Below are positions 7,251 through 13,281 of a DNA stretch of 13,281 bases, one piece after another. Within the stretch, counting starts at the first letter, position 1; every line of letters starts with the position of its first letter. Source of the stretch: JBJXGF01 sp046153015 (GTDB lineage Bacteria; Actinomycetota; Acidimicrobiia; Acidimicrobiales; CAIXPF01); contig JBJXGF010000255.1 of NCBI GenBank assembly GCA_046153015.1, positions 1-13,281 of the forward strand, given 5' to 3'. The notes beneath the pieces were generated by a model. It worked only from the letters and a program-made list of their open reading frames with translations. It searched no databases and was not told where the DNA came from. A program made the translations under genes and the position numbers.

Positions 7251-7789
7251 TGACCCGACCGGCGGAGCGTGTTCGTGTCGGGGACGTGATGCCCCCAGTC
7301 CGGCTCCTCGACCATGGGGGGCGGCCATGGGAGCTGTCGTCGTTCCGCGGTCGCCCGGTGGTGCTGATCCTGCACCGCCACCTCGCTTGACTGCCCTGCC
7401 AGGAGCACGTGCTCGCCGTGCGCGAGCACCTCGAGCGCTTCGCCGACGCCGAGATCGCCGTGGTCAGCTTCGCCGCCCCGGAGCGGCTGGCCGCCTACCG
7501 CGCCCATCTGGACGTGCCGTTCACCTTCGTGTCCGACCCCGACCGCCGCCTCTACAAGCTGCTCGGCGCCGACCGGGGCGCCGCCCGACGCGTCTGGTCG
7601 GCGGGCACGATCAAGCTGTACGTGCGCCTGGTGCGCCAGGGGCGAAGGCTGCGCCGACCCACCGAGGACACCCGCCAACTCGGCGCCGACGCCGTCGTCG
7701 GTCGCGACGGCCGGCTGCGCTATCTCGCGTTGCCGCCGAGCCCCGACGCCCGTCCGCCCGTCACCGATCTCCTCGCCGCGCTCGATTGA
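7250..7789 (+). CDS. Candidate selenoprotein: SelU/AhpC-TSA_2-like redoxin with a U-L-P-C active site
   Basis: The frame from ATG 7250 gives M-T-R-P-A-E-R-V and a thioredoxin-fold start (G-D-V-M-P-P-V-R-L-L-D; R-P-V-V-L-I-L-H-R-H-L-A), then meets TGA at 7388-7390. It continues in the same frame L-P-C-Q-E-H-V-L-A-V-R-E-H to a stop at 7787-7789, 179 residues in all. In AhpC-TSA_2/SelU-like redoxins this place reads R-H-[FL]-x-C-x-x-C, so TGA (residue 47) falls on the first active-site Cys and C50 is the second. The later part (V-S-F-A-A-P-E-R-L, F-V-S-D-P-D-R-R-L-Y, G-A-D-A-V-V-G-R-D-G-R-L) is intact with no further damage. A SECIS-like hairpin follows. Probable role: thiol or peroxide redox chemistry in the cytoplasm; partner unknown. 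The alternative is a nonsense mutation. It is translationally coupled to the reductase remnant. Confidence 0.7.
7388..7432 (+). promoter_or_regulatory. SECIS-like stem-loop just after the in-frame TGA
   Basis: GTGCTCGC (7409-7416) pairs perfectly with GCGAGCAC (7422-7429), an 8-bp stem closed by the loop CGTGC (7417-7421). A lower 3-bp stem gag/ctc (7403-7405 with 7430-7432) is possible across a one-sided CAC bulge. The loop begins 27 nt after the TGA and has G at its second position. The published bacterial SECIS pattern asks for an apical loop about 16-37 nt downstream with a G in the first two loop bases and a 4-16 bp upper stem, so all conditions are met. The hairpin lies inside coding sequence, as it must in bacteria. 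Confidence 0.6.
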
Positions 7790-7822
7790 TCGCCACGAGC
7801 CGGGCGCGGAGACGGACCCGCG

Positions 7823-8323
7823 TCAGACCCTCGAGAGGGGGCGGGGCCACACCCGCGGGCTCAGGTCATCGACGACGGACACGACCGGCAGCCTGAAGCG
7901 GCGTTCCGCCCGGTGCGGAAGATCCATGTGGAGCCAGCGTGACAGGCCGGGCGGGAGCATCGAGACGACCAGCTCGGAGTAGGTCCGGCTGGCGACGGCC
8001 TCAGCGATGGCGGCCATGGGGTCCGGGCCTGCGAGCTCCCCCGTCTGGGGAATGCCGCGCGCGTCGAGCCACTCCCGCATGCACGCGAGCCGCTCGGCGG
8101 CCTCCTCGAGCAGCAGACGTTCCGAATCGAGCTCGGCTTCGATCGGCAGGGTCCAGGCGTCCCACGGCTCCATCCAGAAGATGGGCTGGGGCCGGGCGAC
8201 GGGCGTCAGCAGGTGGACCGAGATCTCGGTGCGGGCGGCCCGAGCGAGGAGGTAGTCGGCGAGCCGGCGGCTTCCGAGCGTCTGGTTCGCTACGACGAGC
8301 AGGTGGTCCACAGCGGAGCTCAT
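7823..8323 (-). CDS. Universal stress protein (Usp)-like protein
   Basis: A 166-residue Rossmann-like protein of the Usp group. It starts M-S-S-A-V-D-H-L-L-V-V-A-N-Q-T-L, the first beta strand and loop, with L-T-P-V-A after strand two. The C-terminal part reads Y-S-E-L-V-V-S-M-L-P-P-G-L-S-R-W-L-H-M-D-L-P-H-R, a block frequent in actinobacterial Usp-like proteins; the usual Usp ATP-binding G-x2-G-x9-G motif is not seen in clear form. The ATG at 8323 overlaps the TGA of the upstream dodecin (ATGA), so translation is coupled. A longer in-frame reading upstream of 8323 is only the shadow of the dodecin gene. Role is inferred: a small stress-responsive or nucleotide-sensing protein. Third gene of a CBS-dodecin-Usp operon. 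Confidence 0.75.
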   Translation of the reverse strand: MSSAVDHLLVVANQTLGSRRLADYLLARAARTEISVHLLTPVARPQPIFWMEPWDAWTLPIEAELDSERLLLEEAAERLACMREWLDARGIPQTGELAGPDPMAAIAEAVASRTYSELVVSMLPPGLSRWLHMDLPHRAERRFRLPVVSVVDDLSPRVWPRPLSRV

Positions 8324-8580
8324 TCGTCGACCCGGAACCCGACCCGCGTGCACACCTGGGTCTGGCTTCGCCGGCCGTCCCTGACCGTGCCGCGAATCTC
8401 GTCGACCTGGAACCAGGCGAGACCGTGCAGCGTCGCTCGCGCCTTCGCCAGTCCGTTCGCGATCGCCTCGTCGACCCCGTTCGGCGAGGCGCCCACGATC
8501 TCGGCCAGGCGGTAAGTCGGACACGTCAGCCCGTCCACGAACTCGTCGGCGTCGATCCAGTGCGTCTGTACATCGCTCAT
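8320..8580 (-). CDS. Dodecin family flavin-binding protein (copy 1)
   Basis: An 86-residue protein. Residues ~21-85 match dodecin, a small beta-alpha-beta protein that forms a hollow dodecamer storing or buffering FMN/riboflavin. Family marks are Y-R-L-A-E-I-V-G (first strand), G-V-D-E-A-I-A-N-G-L-A-K-A (helix), L-A-W-F-Q-V-D-E-I-R-G with W56, the flavin-stacking tryptophan, T-Q-V with Q75, and the end G-F-R-V-D. Ordinary dodecins are about 65-75 residues and begin at the first strand. Here an extra ~20-residue acidic N-terminus ends in C20-P-T-Y-R, shared with the second dodecin at 11110. GGAGG sits 5 nt before the ATG. Middle gene of a minus-strand operon, 83 nt after the CBS gene and overlapping the Usp start by 4 bp. 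Confidence 0.9.
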   Translation of the reverse strand: MSDVQTHWIDADEFVDGLTCPTYRLAEIVGASPNGVDEAIANGLAKARATLHGLAWFQVDEIRGTVRDGRRSQTQVCTRVGFRVDE

Positions 8581-8627
8581 GTCGCCTCCATCTGCCGTGC
8601 CTGATTGCCCGGCGAACCTCGCAGCGA

Positions 8628-8648
8628 ACCGTGTGAGAGACCGTGTGA
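8628..8648. repeat. Two 9-bp direct repeats (accgtgtga) in the CBS-dodecin gap
   Basis: accgtgtga occurs at 8628-8636 and again at 8640-8648, a 12-bp period. A small dyad ccgac-gg-gtcgg (8649-8660) adjoins it just after the CBS stop codon. They lie in the 83-bp gap inside the operon, where a secondary promoter or regulator site for the dodecin could be. Function unknown. Confidence 0.35.
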
Positions 8649-8663
8649 CCGACGGGTCGGCAT

Positions 8664-9098
8664 CTACCGGCCCCAGGTGACGTACTCGCGGACGAGACGG
8701 GCTTCTTGCTCGAGCTCCGACAGGCGTCCCTTGACCACGTCGCCGATGCTGAGGAGCCCCACGAAGGTCATGCGGTCGAAGACCGGGAGGTGGCGGGCGC
8801 GGCTCTCGGTCATCTTGGCCATGACGCCTTCGATGGTGTCGGCCACGTCGCACGAGGGCAGCTCGCGCTGCATGGCCGTCGCCACCTCCAGGCGTGTGGC
8901 GGCCGCTCCGTGCGTCGCCAGCGCCGACACGATGTCGCGCTCGTTGAGCAGCCCGACGAGTCGACCATCGCCGCCCAGCACGGCGAGGGAGCCCACCCGA
9001 TGGGACCGCATCAGCCGCGCCGCCTCCTCCAGGGTCATCGACGGCTCTGCGGTGTAGATCTCGGTTCCCTTCGCTCTGAGGATCTCAGCGACACGCAC
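8664..9098 (-). CDS. CBS-domain-pair protein
   Basis: A 144-residue protein made of two tandem CBS motifs that form one Bateman module. CBS1 covers about residues 8-65: V-A-E-I-L-R-A-K-G, then R-V-G-S-L-A-V-L and G-L-L-N-E-R-D-I-V. CBS2 covers about 72-130: A-M-Q-R-E-L-P-S-C, R-A-R-H-L-P-V-F and V-G-L-L-S-I-G-D-V-V-K. It ends V-R-E-Y-V-T. The G-x-x-[ST]-x-x-D-like elements (E-R-D-I, S-I-G-D) are typical of adenine-nucleotide-binding sites, so AMP, ATP or NAD(H) sensing is likely but not shown. The GTG start at 9098 has GGAGG with 7-nt spacing. It is the first gene of the CBS-dodecin-Usp operon and is divergent from the SARP regulator. Confidence 0.9.
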   Translation of the reverse strand: MRVAEILRAKGTEIYTAEPSMTLEEAARLMRSHRVGSLAVLGGDGRLVGLLNERDIVSALATHGAAATRLEVATAMQRELPSCDVADTIEGVMAKMTESRARHLPVFDRMTFVGLLSIGDVVKGRLSELEQEARLVREYVTWGR

Positions 9099-9169
9099 GG
9101 CGGCACCTCCAGGCCAGACAGCGGCCGCGCCATTCATGCTCGGCGGCGTGTGATGGCCCGTTGGACACC

Positions 9170-9200
9170 GTCCGGGCCGGGCCGGCCGCAGGGCCTGGAC
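9170..9200. promoter_or_regulatory. Imperfect dyad between the CBS operon and the SARP gene
   Basis: gtccgggcc (9170-9178) and ggcctggac (9192-9200) are inverse copies with one mismatch and a 13-nt spacer. They overlap ggcccg/cgggcc, another small dyad at 9155-9178. The site lies 33 bp before the SARP GTG and 72 bp before the CBS start, in the 134-bp divergent gap. It is a candidate autoregulatory site, but GC-rich sequence makes chance dyads common. Confidence 0.3.
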
Positions 9201-9232
9201 GGCCGAGCCGGGGACCTGCGAAGGTGGGCGAC

Positions 9233-11020
9233 GTGAGCCTTCAGGTCCGGCTCCTCGGCAAGCCGGCGCTGCACAGCGGCGACGCAACGGCGTCTCCGCG
9301 GGTGCGGGGCCACAAGGCCTGGGGTCTGTTCGCGTACCTCGTGCTCAACGACCAGCCGCCGGCGCGCCAACGGCTGGCGGCGCTGCTCTTCGCCGACGCC
9401 GACGACCCGCTCCGCGCCCTCCGCTGGAACATCGCCGAGCTCCGGCGCGCCCTGGGGCCGGACACCACGATCGGCGGCGACCCGCTCCGCCTGCTCCTGC
9501 CCGACCGGGCGCAGGTCGACGTCGTGGAGCTTCAGGCAGGCCGCTGGCAGCCGGGCGACGAGGTTCCCGGCGAGCTGCTCGAGGGCTTCTACTTCGAGGC
9601 CTGCCCCGGCTTCGACGCGTGGCTGCTGGTCACCCGGCGAAGGCTCGCCGGGCTCATCGAAGCGGCCCTGACCAACCACGCCCGTGAGGCGCTGACCGCC
9701 GGGCGCCTCGACACCGCGGTCAGCCTCGCCGGCCGTCTGGTGGAGTTGAACCCGCTCGACGAGACGCATCAGGCGCTCCTGGTGCGCTGCCTGGCCGACC
9801 GCGGCGACAGCCAGGCCGCCAACCACCAGCTGCAGTCCGCGTTGCGCCTGTTCCGCACCGAGCTCGGCGTGGAGCCGTCCAGCTCGCTGCGCGACGCCGC
9901 CCAGCGTCCCACGAACAGCGCACCGCCCGGCCGGGCTGCGATCAGCGCCAAGATCGACGCCGGCCGCGCCGCGATCGCGGCCGGCGCCATCGACGCCGCC
10001 GTGCACTGTCTGCGCTCTGCGGTCCACGACGCCGAACAGGCCGGCCAGCCCCACCTGCTGGCGCGGGCGCTCACCAGCTTCGGCGCCGCGCTGCTGCGGG
10101 TCGGCACCAGCTTCCCCGATGCCGAGGCCACCCTGCGTCGGGGCCTCGCCGCCGCTGAGTCCGCCGGCGACGCGCACAGCGCGGCCGTCGCCCACCGCGA
10201 GCTCGGGTTCCTACACGTCCAGGCCGGCCACCGCATCGAAGGCGACCGCCACCTGCTGACCGCGACCGACCTCGCCGCCGGCGACGACAGCCAACTCGCC
10301 TCGATCCAAGCCATCTCCGGCATGAGCCTCTCCGACCAGGCCCGCTACCGCGACGCAACCGACCTCCTGCAGGAGTCGGTCCGCCGGGCGCACCGCTGCG
10401 AACGCCACCGCAAAGCGGCCTGGTCCCTCGCCATGCTCGGCCGAGCCCATCTCCTGTGCGGCGAGACCGCGCTCGCCGTCGCCGCGCTGGACGAAGCCCG
10501 GCGCATCTGCCGGCTGGATCGGTGGTCCGGGTTCCTTCCCTGGCCCGAGACCCTCGGCGCGGAGACCGAGCTGATCCTCGGCCACCCCGACGACGCCCGC
10601 CTGGCCTTCGAACACGCCCACGCGCTGGCCGAGCATCTCGACGACACCGGCCTGCAAGCCTTCGCCGCCCGGGGCCTGGCCCTGGTCGCCGCCCACCGGG
10701 GCGACGCTGCAGCTGCGCTCGATCACATCGAGACCGCCCGCCTCCACGCCTTCCGCGGCTCCAACACCTACGTCTGGATCCAGGCCCAGGTGGCGCAGAC
10801 CCGCAGCGAGCTCCTCCTCGTCCACGAACCGGACACGGCGCCGGACGCGATCGGCGAGTGGATCGACCTCGCCGCCCGGGCCGACCTCGTGGAGAGCACC
10901 GTCCGAGCCCACCTCGCCGCCGCCCGGGCCGGACAGCCGGGCGCGCTCGACGCGGCGATCGCCATGGCGGCGCGGGTCGACAACCCCGCCCTCCACAGCG
11001 AGATCGCCCGGCGGACCTGA
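9233..11020 (+). CDS. SARP/BTAD-type transcriptional regulator with C-terminal TPR repeats
   Basis: A 595-residue protein. The N-terminal ~95 residues are an OmpR-like winged helix of the SARP group: V-R-L-L-G-K-P-A-L, then H-K-A-W-G-L-F-A-Y-L-V-L, R-Q-R-L-A-A-L-L-F-A-D and A-L-R-W-N-I-A-E-L-R-R-A-L. Residues ~100-225 are the BTAD helical domain, ending in the standard L-F-R-T-E-L-G-V-E-P-S. The rest (~240-595) is Ala/Leu-rich helical TPR-like repeats for protein or ligand contact. There is no NB-ARC ATPase segment, so it is shorter than AfsR-type regulators. GTG 9233 is chosen with AAGGTGGG just upstream; a GTG at 9224 is possible. It is divergent from the CBS-dodecin-Usp operon and followed 89 bp later by a dodecin, so it likely controls one or both. 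Confidence 0.85.
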   Translation: MSLQVRLLGKPALHSGDATASPRVRGHKAWGLFAYLVLNDQPPARQRLAALLFADADDPLRALRWNIAELRRALGPDTTIGGDPLRLLLPDRAQVDVVELQAGRWQPGDEVPGELLEGFYFEACPGFDAWLLVTRRRLAGLIEAALTNHAREALTAGRLDTAVSLAGRLVELNPLDETHQALLVRCLADRGDSQAANHQLQSALRLFRTELGVEPSSSLRDAAQRPTNSAPPGRAAISAKIDAGRAAIAAGAIDAAVHCLRSAVHDAEQAGQPHLLARALTSFGAALLRVGTSFPDAEATLRRGLAAAESAGDAHSAAVAHRELGFLHVQAGHRIEGDRHLLTATDLAAGDDSQLASIQAISGMSLSDQARYRDATDLLQESVRRAHRCERHRKAAWSLAMLGRAHLLCGETALAVAALDEARRICRLDRWSGFLPWPETLGAETELILGHPDDARLAFEHAHALAEHLDDTGLQAFAARGLALVAAHRGDAAAALDHIETARLHAFRGSNTYVWIQAQVAQTRSELLLVHEPDTAPDAIGEWIDLAARADLVESTVRAHLAAARAGQPGALDAAIAMAARVDNPALHSEIARRT

Positions 11021-11109
11021 TCGCCGCCGCAGCGATCCTCGCTCGTCACACTCCCCCTCAAACGGCCGTCCCGCACTGTCTGGCCCACAAGCCCACCGGA
11101 GGACGCGTC

Positions 11110-11367
11110 ATGACAGATCTCCACATGCAAGAAGCGGCCCGAACCGACGAGGCGCACGACCTCTTCTGCCCCACCTACCGCCTCACCGAGATCGTCGGCA
11201 CCGCATCAGGCAGCGTCGACGACGCCATCGCCAACGGCATAGCCAAAGCCGCGCAGACGCTCCACGGGCTCGACTGGTTCCAAGTCACCGAGATCCGCGG
11301 CTCCATCCGGGACGGCGCCGTCGGCCACACCCAAGTCACCATGAAGGGCGGTTTCCGGGTCGACTGA
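11110..11367 (+). CDS. Dodecin family flavin-binding protein (copy 2)
   Basis: An 85-residue dodecin that aligns with the copy at 8320-8580 without a single gap from residue 1 to 85. The flavin tryptophan W56 (in L-D-W-F-Q-V-T-E-I-R-G) and Q75 (T-Q-V) are at the same numbers in both. The N-terminal extension is different in most residues but ends in the same C20-P-T-Y-R. It ends G-G-F-R-V-D; the usual V-G-F is G-G-F here. A strong ribosome site (ggagg, 11099-11103) lies 6 nt before the ATG. The gene follows the SARP regulator by 89 bp and is closed by a long hairpin, so it is probably co-transcribed with the regulator or has its own promoter in the gap. Confidence 0.9.
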   Translation: MTDLHMQEAARTDEAHDLFCPTYRLTEIVGTASGSVDDAIANGIAKAAQTLHGLDWFQVTEIRGSIRDGAVGHTQVTMKGGFRVD

Positions 11368-11395
11368 CCGTCCGACCCGCACTCCCCTACCCCCT

Positions 11396-11432
11396 GCGTC
11401 AGGTCGGCCGAACCCCCCGGCCGGCCTGACGC
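11396..11432 (+). terminator. Strong 15-bp hairpin after dodecin copy 2
   Basis: gcgtcaggtcggccg (11396-11410) pairs with cggccggcctgacgc (11418-11432) over 15 positions, 14 Watson-Crick pairs and one G-U wobble, with the 7-nt loop aaccccc. It starts 29 nt after the dodecin stop. No T tract follows, so it is a U-less terminator of the sort common in actinobacteria, and it could also serve the convergent exporter gene. The stretch from 11433 to 11557 shows no gene on either strand. Confidence 0.7.
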
Positions 11433-11557
11433 CGCGCCTCGAGTTCGGCTTGGGCAGTCAGCGACCGGTATCTGCATCGACTCGTCGAGCGGCCGACACC
11501 ACGCCCTGAGCACAAGCACCTCCGATGCGCCGAGGGTGGCGTCCGCGCGCCACTCGC

Positions 11558-13003
11558 CTAGCGTCCGGGCGTCGTCGTTCGTCCCGCGAGCGCGGTCGGT
11601 TGGGGCTTCGGTCGGGCGGTGATCATGGGAAGGGCGAGTGCGGAGGCGCCCAGCCCGCCGGCGACGACGATCCACCAGATCCAATCGAACCGCTCGGTCA
11701 GCGAGGCGCTGGAGGCGCCGAGGATGGCGACGGTCAGCGCCACGCCGAACGTGCCCCCGAACTGGCGGAGCGCTTGCACAGCCGCGCCGCCCACGCCGGC
11801 GCGGCTGGCCGGAAGCGCTTGCGCGACGACGCTGGAGAGCTGCGGGAAGACGCAGGCGACGCCGAACCCGCTCAGCATCATGGACGGGAAGTAGTCCTTC
11901 ACGTAGTCGACGTGCGGGCCGAGCATCGCCAGCCGGTACAGGGCGCTGCTGGCGAACAGAGCCCCGCCGGTGATGAGGATGGGGCGCTGGCCGATCTTGC
12001 TGGCGAGCTTGCCGATGCGGGGTGAGAGAAGCCCGACCGCTATGGGCCCCGGTGCGACGCCGAAGCCGGCCTGCAGCACCGACCAGCCCCACACGTCGGT
12101 GAGGAAGAGGATCGAGCCGAAGAAGAGCGCCGAGAACGCTGTACCGAACGCCAACGTGGCGAGACTCGCCCACCTGAAGTTGCCGATGCGGAACAGGTCG
12201 AGGTCGAGCGCCGGCGCCTTGGTGCGCTGCTGGTGCAGCACGAAGGCGGCGAGCATCACGAGCCCTGCGGTGATGGCGCCGGCCGTTCGGGTGCTGAGCC
12301 AGCCGAAGCGCTCCAGGCCGATCACGCTGTAGGACAGCAGGCCGGCGGCGCCGGCGATGAGGATCACGCCCACGAGGGAGGGGACCTGCGTCGTGGGGTC
12401 GGACGATTGGCGCAGGTTCCGCCGGCCGGCGAGCACGGTGTAGATGCCGACGGGAAGGTTCACGAAGAACGCACACCGCCACCCCAGACCCTCGACGATC
12501 GCTGCGCCCAACGTCGGGCCGAGCGCTCCAGCCACGGCGCCGGCGGCGCCCCAGATCGCCACCGCCTTGGGCAGCTGATCGTGGGCGAACGCGTGCATCA
12601 CCAACGCCAACGAGGACGGGATGAGGGCGGCAGCGCCCACGGCCTGCACCACGCGGAATGCGATCAGCACGCTGGCGGTTGGTGCGAGCCCGCACGCCAT
12701 CGAGGCGGCGGTGAACAGCGTCGACCCGGCGAGGAAGACCGTCCGGTGCCCGACGCGGTCGGCGAGCTTGCCCGCCGGGATCAAGAGCGCGGCGAAGACG
12801 ATCGTGTAGGCGTTGAGCACCCAGGACAGCTCCGACGCGCTGGTGCTGGCGAACGTCTGCTTGATGGCGGGGAACGCGACGAAGAGGATCGTGGTGTCGA
12901 GAGAGGTCGCCAGGACCGCCAGCGACGCAACGGTCAAGGTCCGACGTGAGTGCGCGTACCCACCGTTCAGGTCTGCGGTCGAAGTCGCGTGCTCGCTGGT
13001 CAC
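11558..13003 (-). CDS. MFS multidrug exporter, DHA2 (EmrB/QacA) family, 14-helix type
   Basis: A 481-residue inner-membrane proton-coupled drug exporter. The first helix has L-D-T-T-I-L-F-V-A-F-P-A-I (from residue 35), the family motif D1 with D36. G-K-L-A-D-R-V-G-H-R (78-87) is MFS motif A. G-A-A-G-A-V-A-G-A-L-G-P-T-L-G (152-166) followed by G-W-R-C-A-F-F-V-N-L-P-V-G is motif C plus the W-R-x-x-F-x-N-x-P-x-G block typical of DHA2 members. Many further hydrophobic segments follow. The length fits 14 helices. GTG 13003 is chosen because it overlaps the stop of the upstream SRPBCC gene (GTGA), indicating coupled translation; longer open sequence upstream is the shadow of that gene. Substrate unknown. 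Confidence 0.9.
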   Translation of the reverse strand: MTSEHATSTADLNGGYAHSRRTLTVASLAVLATSLDTTILFVAFPAIKQTFASTSASELSWVLNAYTIVFAALLIPAGKLADRVGHRTVFLAGSTLFTAASMACGLAPTASVLIAFRVVQAVGAAALIPSSLALVMHAFAHDQLPKAVAIWGAAGAVAGALGPTLGAAIVEGLGWRCAFFVNLPVGIYTVLAGRRNLRQSSDPTTQVPSLVGVILIAGAAGLLSYSVIGLERFGWLSTRTAGAITAGLVMLAAFVLHQQRTKAPALDLDLFRIGNFRWASLATLAFGTAFSALFFGSILFLTDVWGWSVLQAGFGVAPGPIAVGLLSPRIGKLASKIGQRPILITGGALFASSALYRLAMLGPHVDYVKDYFPSMMLSGFGVACVFPQLSSVVAQALPASRAGVGGAAVQALRQFGGTFGVALTVAILGASSASLTERFDWIWWIVVAGGLGASALALPMITARPKPQPTALAGRTTTPGR

Positions 13004-13281
13004 GCGGTCGTCTCGGCCAGCGCCTTGATGCCGTCCACCGTTGCCTGCATGTTGGCGTGGACCTCGCCGATGCGGCGTCGCAGGATGCGCGCCTCCTTGT
13101 CGGGCTTCGCGGTGATCGCCGCGCTCGTGCCGGAGCGCCCAGGCCCGATGACGTAGCTGAACCGCAGGCGGGTCCGGTCGCCCAACGGTTCCAGATCGAA
13201 GCGCCAGCGGGCGCCAGGGTTGTCGGCATCCGACGTGCGCCAACCGAAGGACCGCCGGTCCTCCCACGTGTCCACGAAGCA
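13000..13281 (-). CDS. SRPBCC (polyketide cyclase/START-like) family protein, N-terminus cut
   Basis: The last 93 residues of a protein that enters from the right edge. V-D-T-W-E-D-R-R-S-F-G-W-R-T-S-D-A-D followed by A-R-W-R-F-D-L-E-P-L-G-D-R-T-R-L-R-F matches the later strands of SRPBCC proteins, where W-x-F-x-L-x-P-x-x-x-G-T-x-L-x-x repeats are standard. The long C-terminal helix (R-R-R-I-G-E-V-H-A-N-M-Q-A-T-V-D-G-I-K-A-L-A-E) that closes the ligand pocket is also present. These proteins bind hydrophobic ligands or act as activators. The reading frame is open through the window edge (C-F before the GTG at 13275), so that GTG is not the true start. Its TGA overlaps the exporter GTG, suggesting a common transcript and perhaps a shared small-molecule ligand. 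Confidence 0.8.
   Translation of the reverse strand, partial: CFVDTWEDRRSFGWRTSDADNPGARWRFDLEPLGDRTRLRFSYVIGPGRSGTSAAITAKPDKEARILRRRIGEVHANMQATVDGIKALAETTA

Noticed and set aside
7403..7414. gagcacgtgctc palindrome as an operator
   Set aside because: It lies in coding sequence and is explained by the overlapping SECIS-like stem; as a hairpin it would have no loop.
7409..7789. Redoxin as an independent gene starting at GTG 7409
   Set aside because: That start would remove the active-site motif and the first strands of the fold, and the frame upstream of the TGA is clearly the same protein.
9134..10195. 353-residue minus-strand frame opposite the SARP regulator
   Set aside because: Low-complexity Gly/Arg/Val/Glu sequence with no motif; the plus strand has clear winged-helix and BTAD features.
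11559..11564. Another TAGCGT promoter box
   Set aside because: It overlaps the stop codon of the minus-strand exporter, and no plus-strand gene follows it.
11175..13229. 684-residue minus-strand frame over the exporter and dodecin 2
   Set aside because: It is out of frame with the MFS protein, Arg-rich, and runs antisense through the dodecin.

Overview
The window is very GC-rich (around 70% by eye), uses many GTG starts, and carries families typical of Actinobacteria: a SARP/BTAD-type regulator, dodecins, a TPP-G-type universal stress protein, a RibD/DHFR-like reductase and a DHA2 drug exporter. Several starts are preceded by a TAGCGT/TAGGGT -10-like box at short range. I infer a soil or freshwater actinobacterium, possibly Acidimicrobiia or a relative. 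The class is a guess from style, not a proof.

Left part (1-4744). The minus strand holds the first 22 codons of a response regulator, overlapped by the tail of a broken histidine kinase. Then come plus-strand genes: a small two-helix membrane protein, a phytanoyl-CoA-dioxygenase-like Fe(II)/2-oxoglutarate oxygenase, and a very large protein. The large protein joins an Asp-box propeller-like N-terminus, a permuted papain-like (YiiX/NlpC-P60-related) domain and C-terminal beta domains. It is split by a one-base frameshift near 3639.

Middle part (4742-7822). A minus-strand MOSC protein is divergent from a membrane protein whose C-terminus looks like a fused lipoprotein. The region between them has a perfect 10-bp inverted repeat. 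Next is a two-gene plus-strand unit: a RibD/DHFR-like reductase that has lost its middle, translationally coupled to a SelU/AhpC-TSA_2-like redoxin. The redoxin reading frame has a TGA exactly where the first active-site cysteine should be (U-L-P-C). A stem-loop that fits the bacterial SECIS pattern follows at the right distance. This candidate selenoprotein is the strongest discovery in the window.

Right part (7823-13281). A minus-strand operon encodes a CBS-pair protein, a dodecin and a Usp-like protein. It is divergent from a SARP/BTAD-TPR regulator, which is followed by a second dodecin. The two dodecins align without gaps and share an unusual N-terminal extension with a C-P-T-Y-R motif, so the CBS/Usp/SARP/dodecin block looks like one stress or flavin-related module built by duplication. 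A 15-bp hairpin closes the second dodecin gene. Then a minus-strand MFS exporter follows, coupled by a GTGA overlap to an SRPBCC protein that runs off the right edge.

No rRNA, tRNA, CRISPR array or insertion sequence was seen. Three loci are damaged or interrupted (kinase tail, frameshifted large gene, reductase with internal loss), so the alternative reading of the TGA as a plain nonsense mutation has to be kept open.
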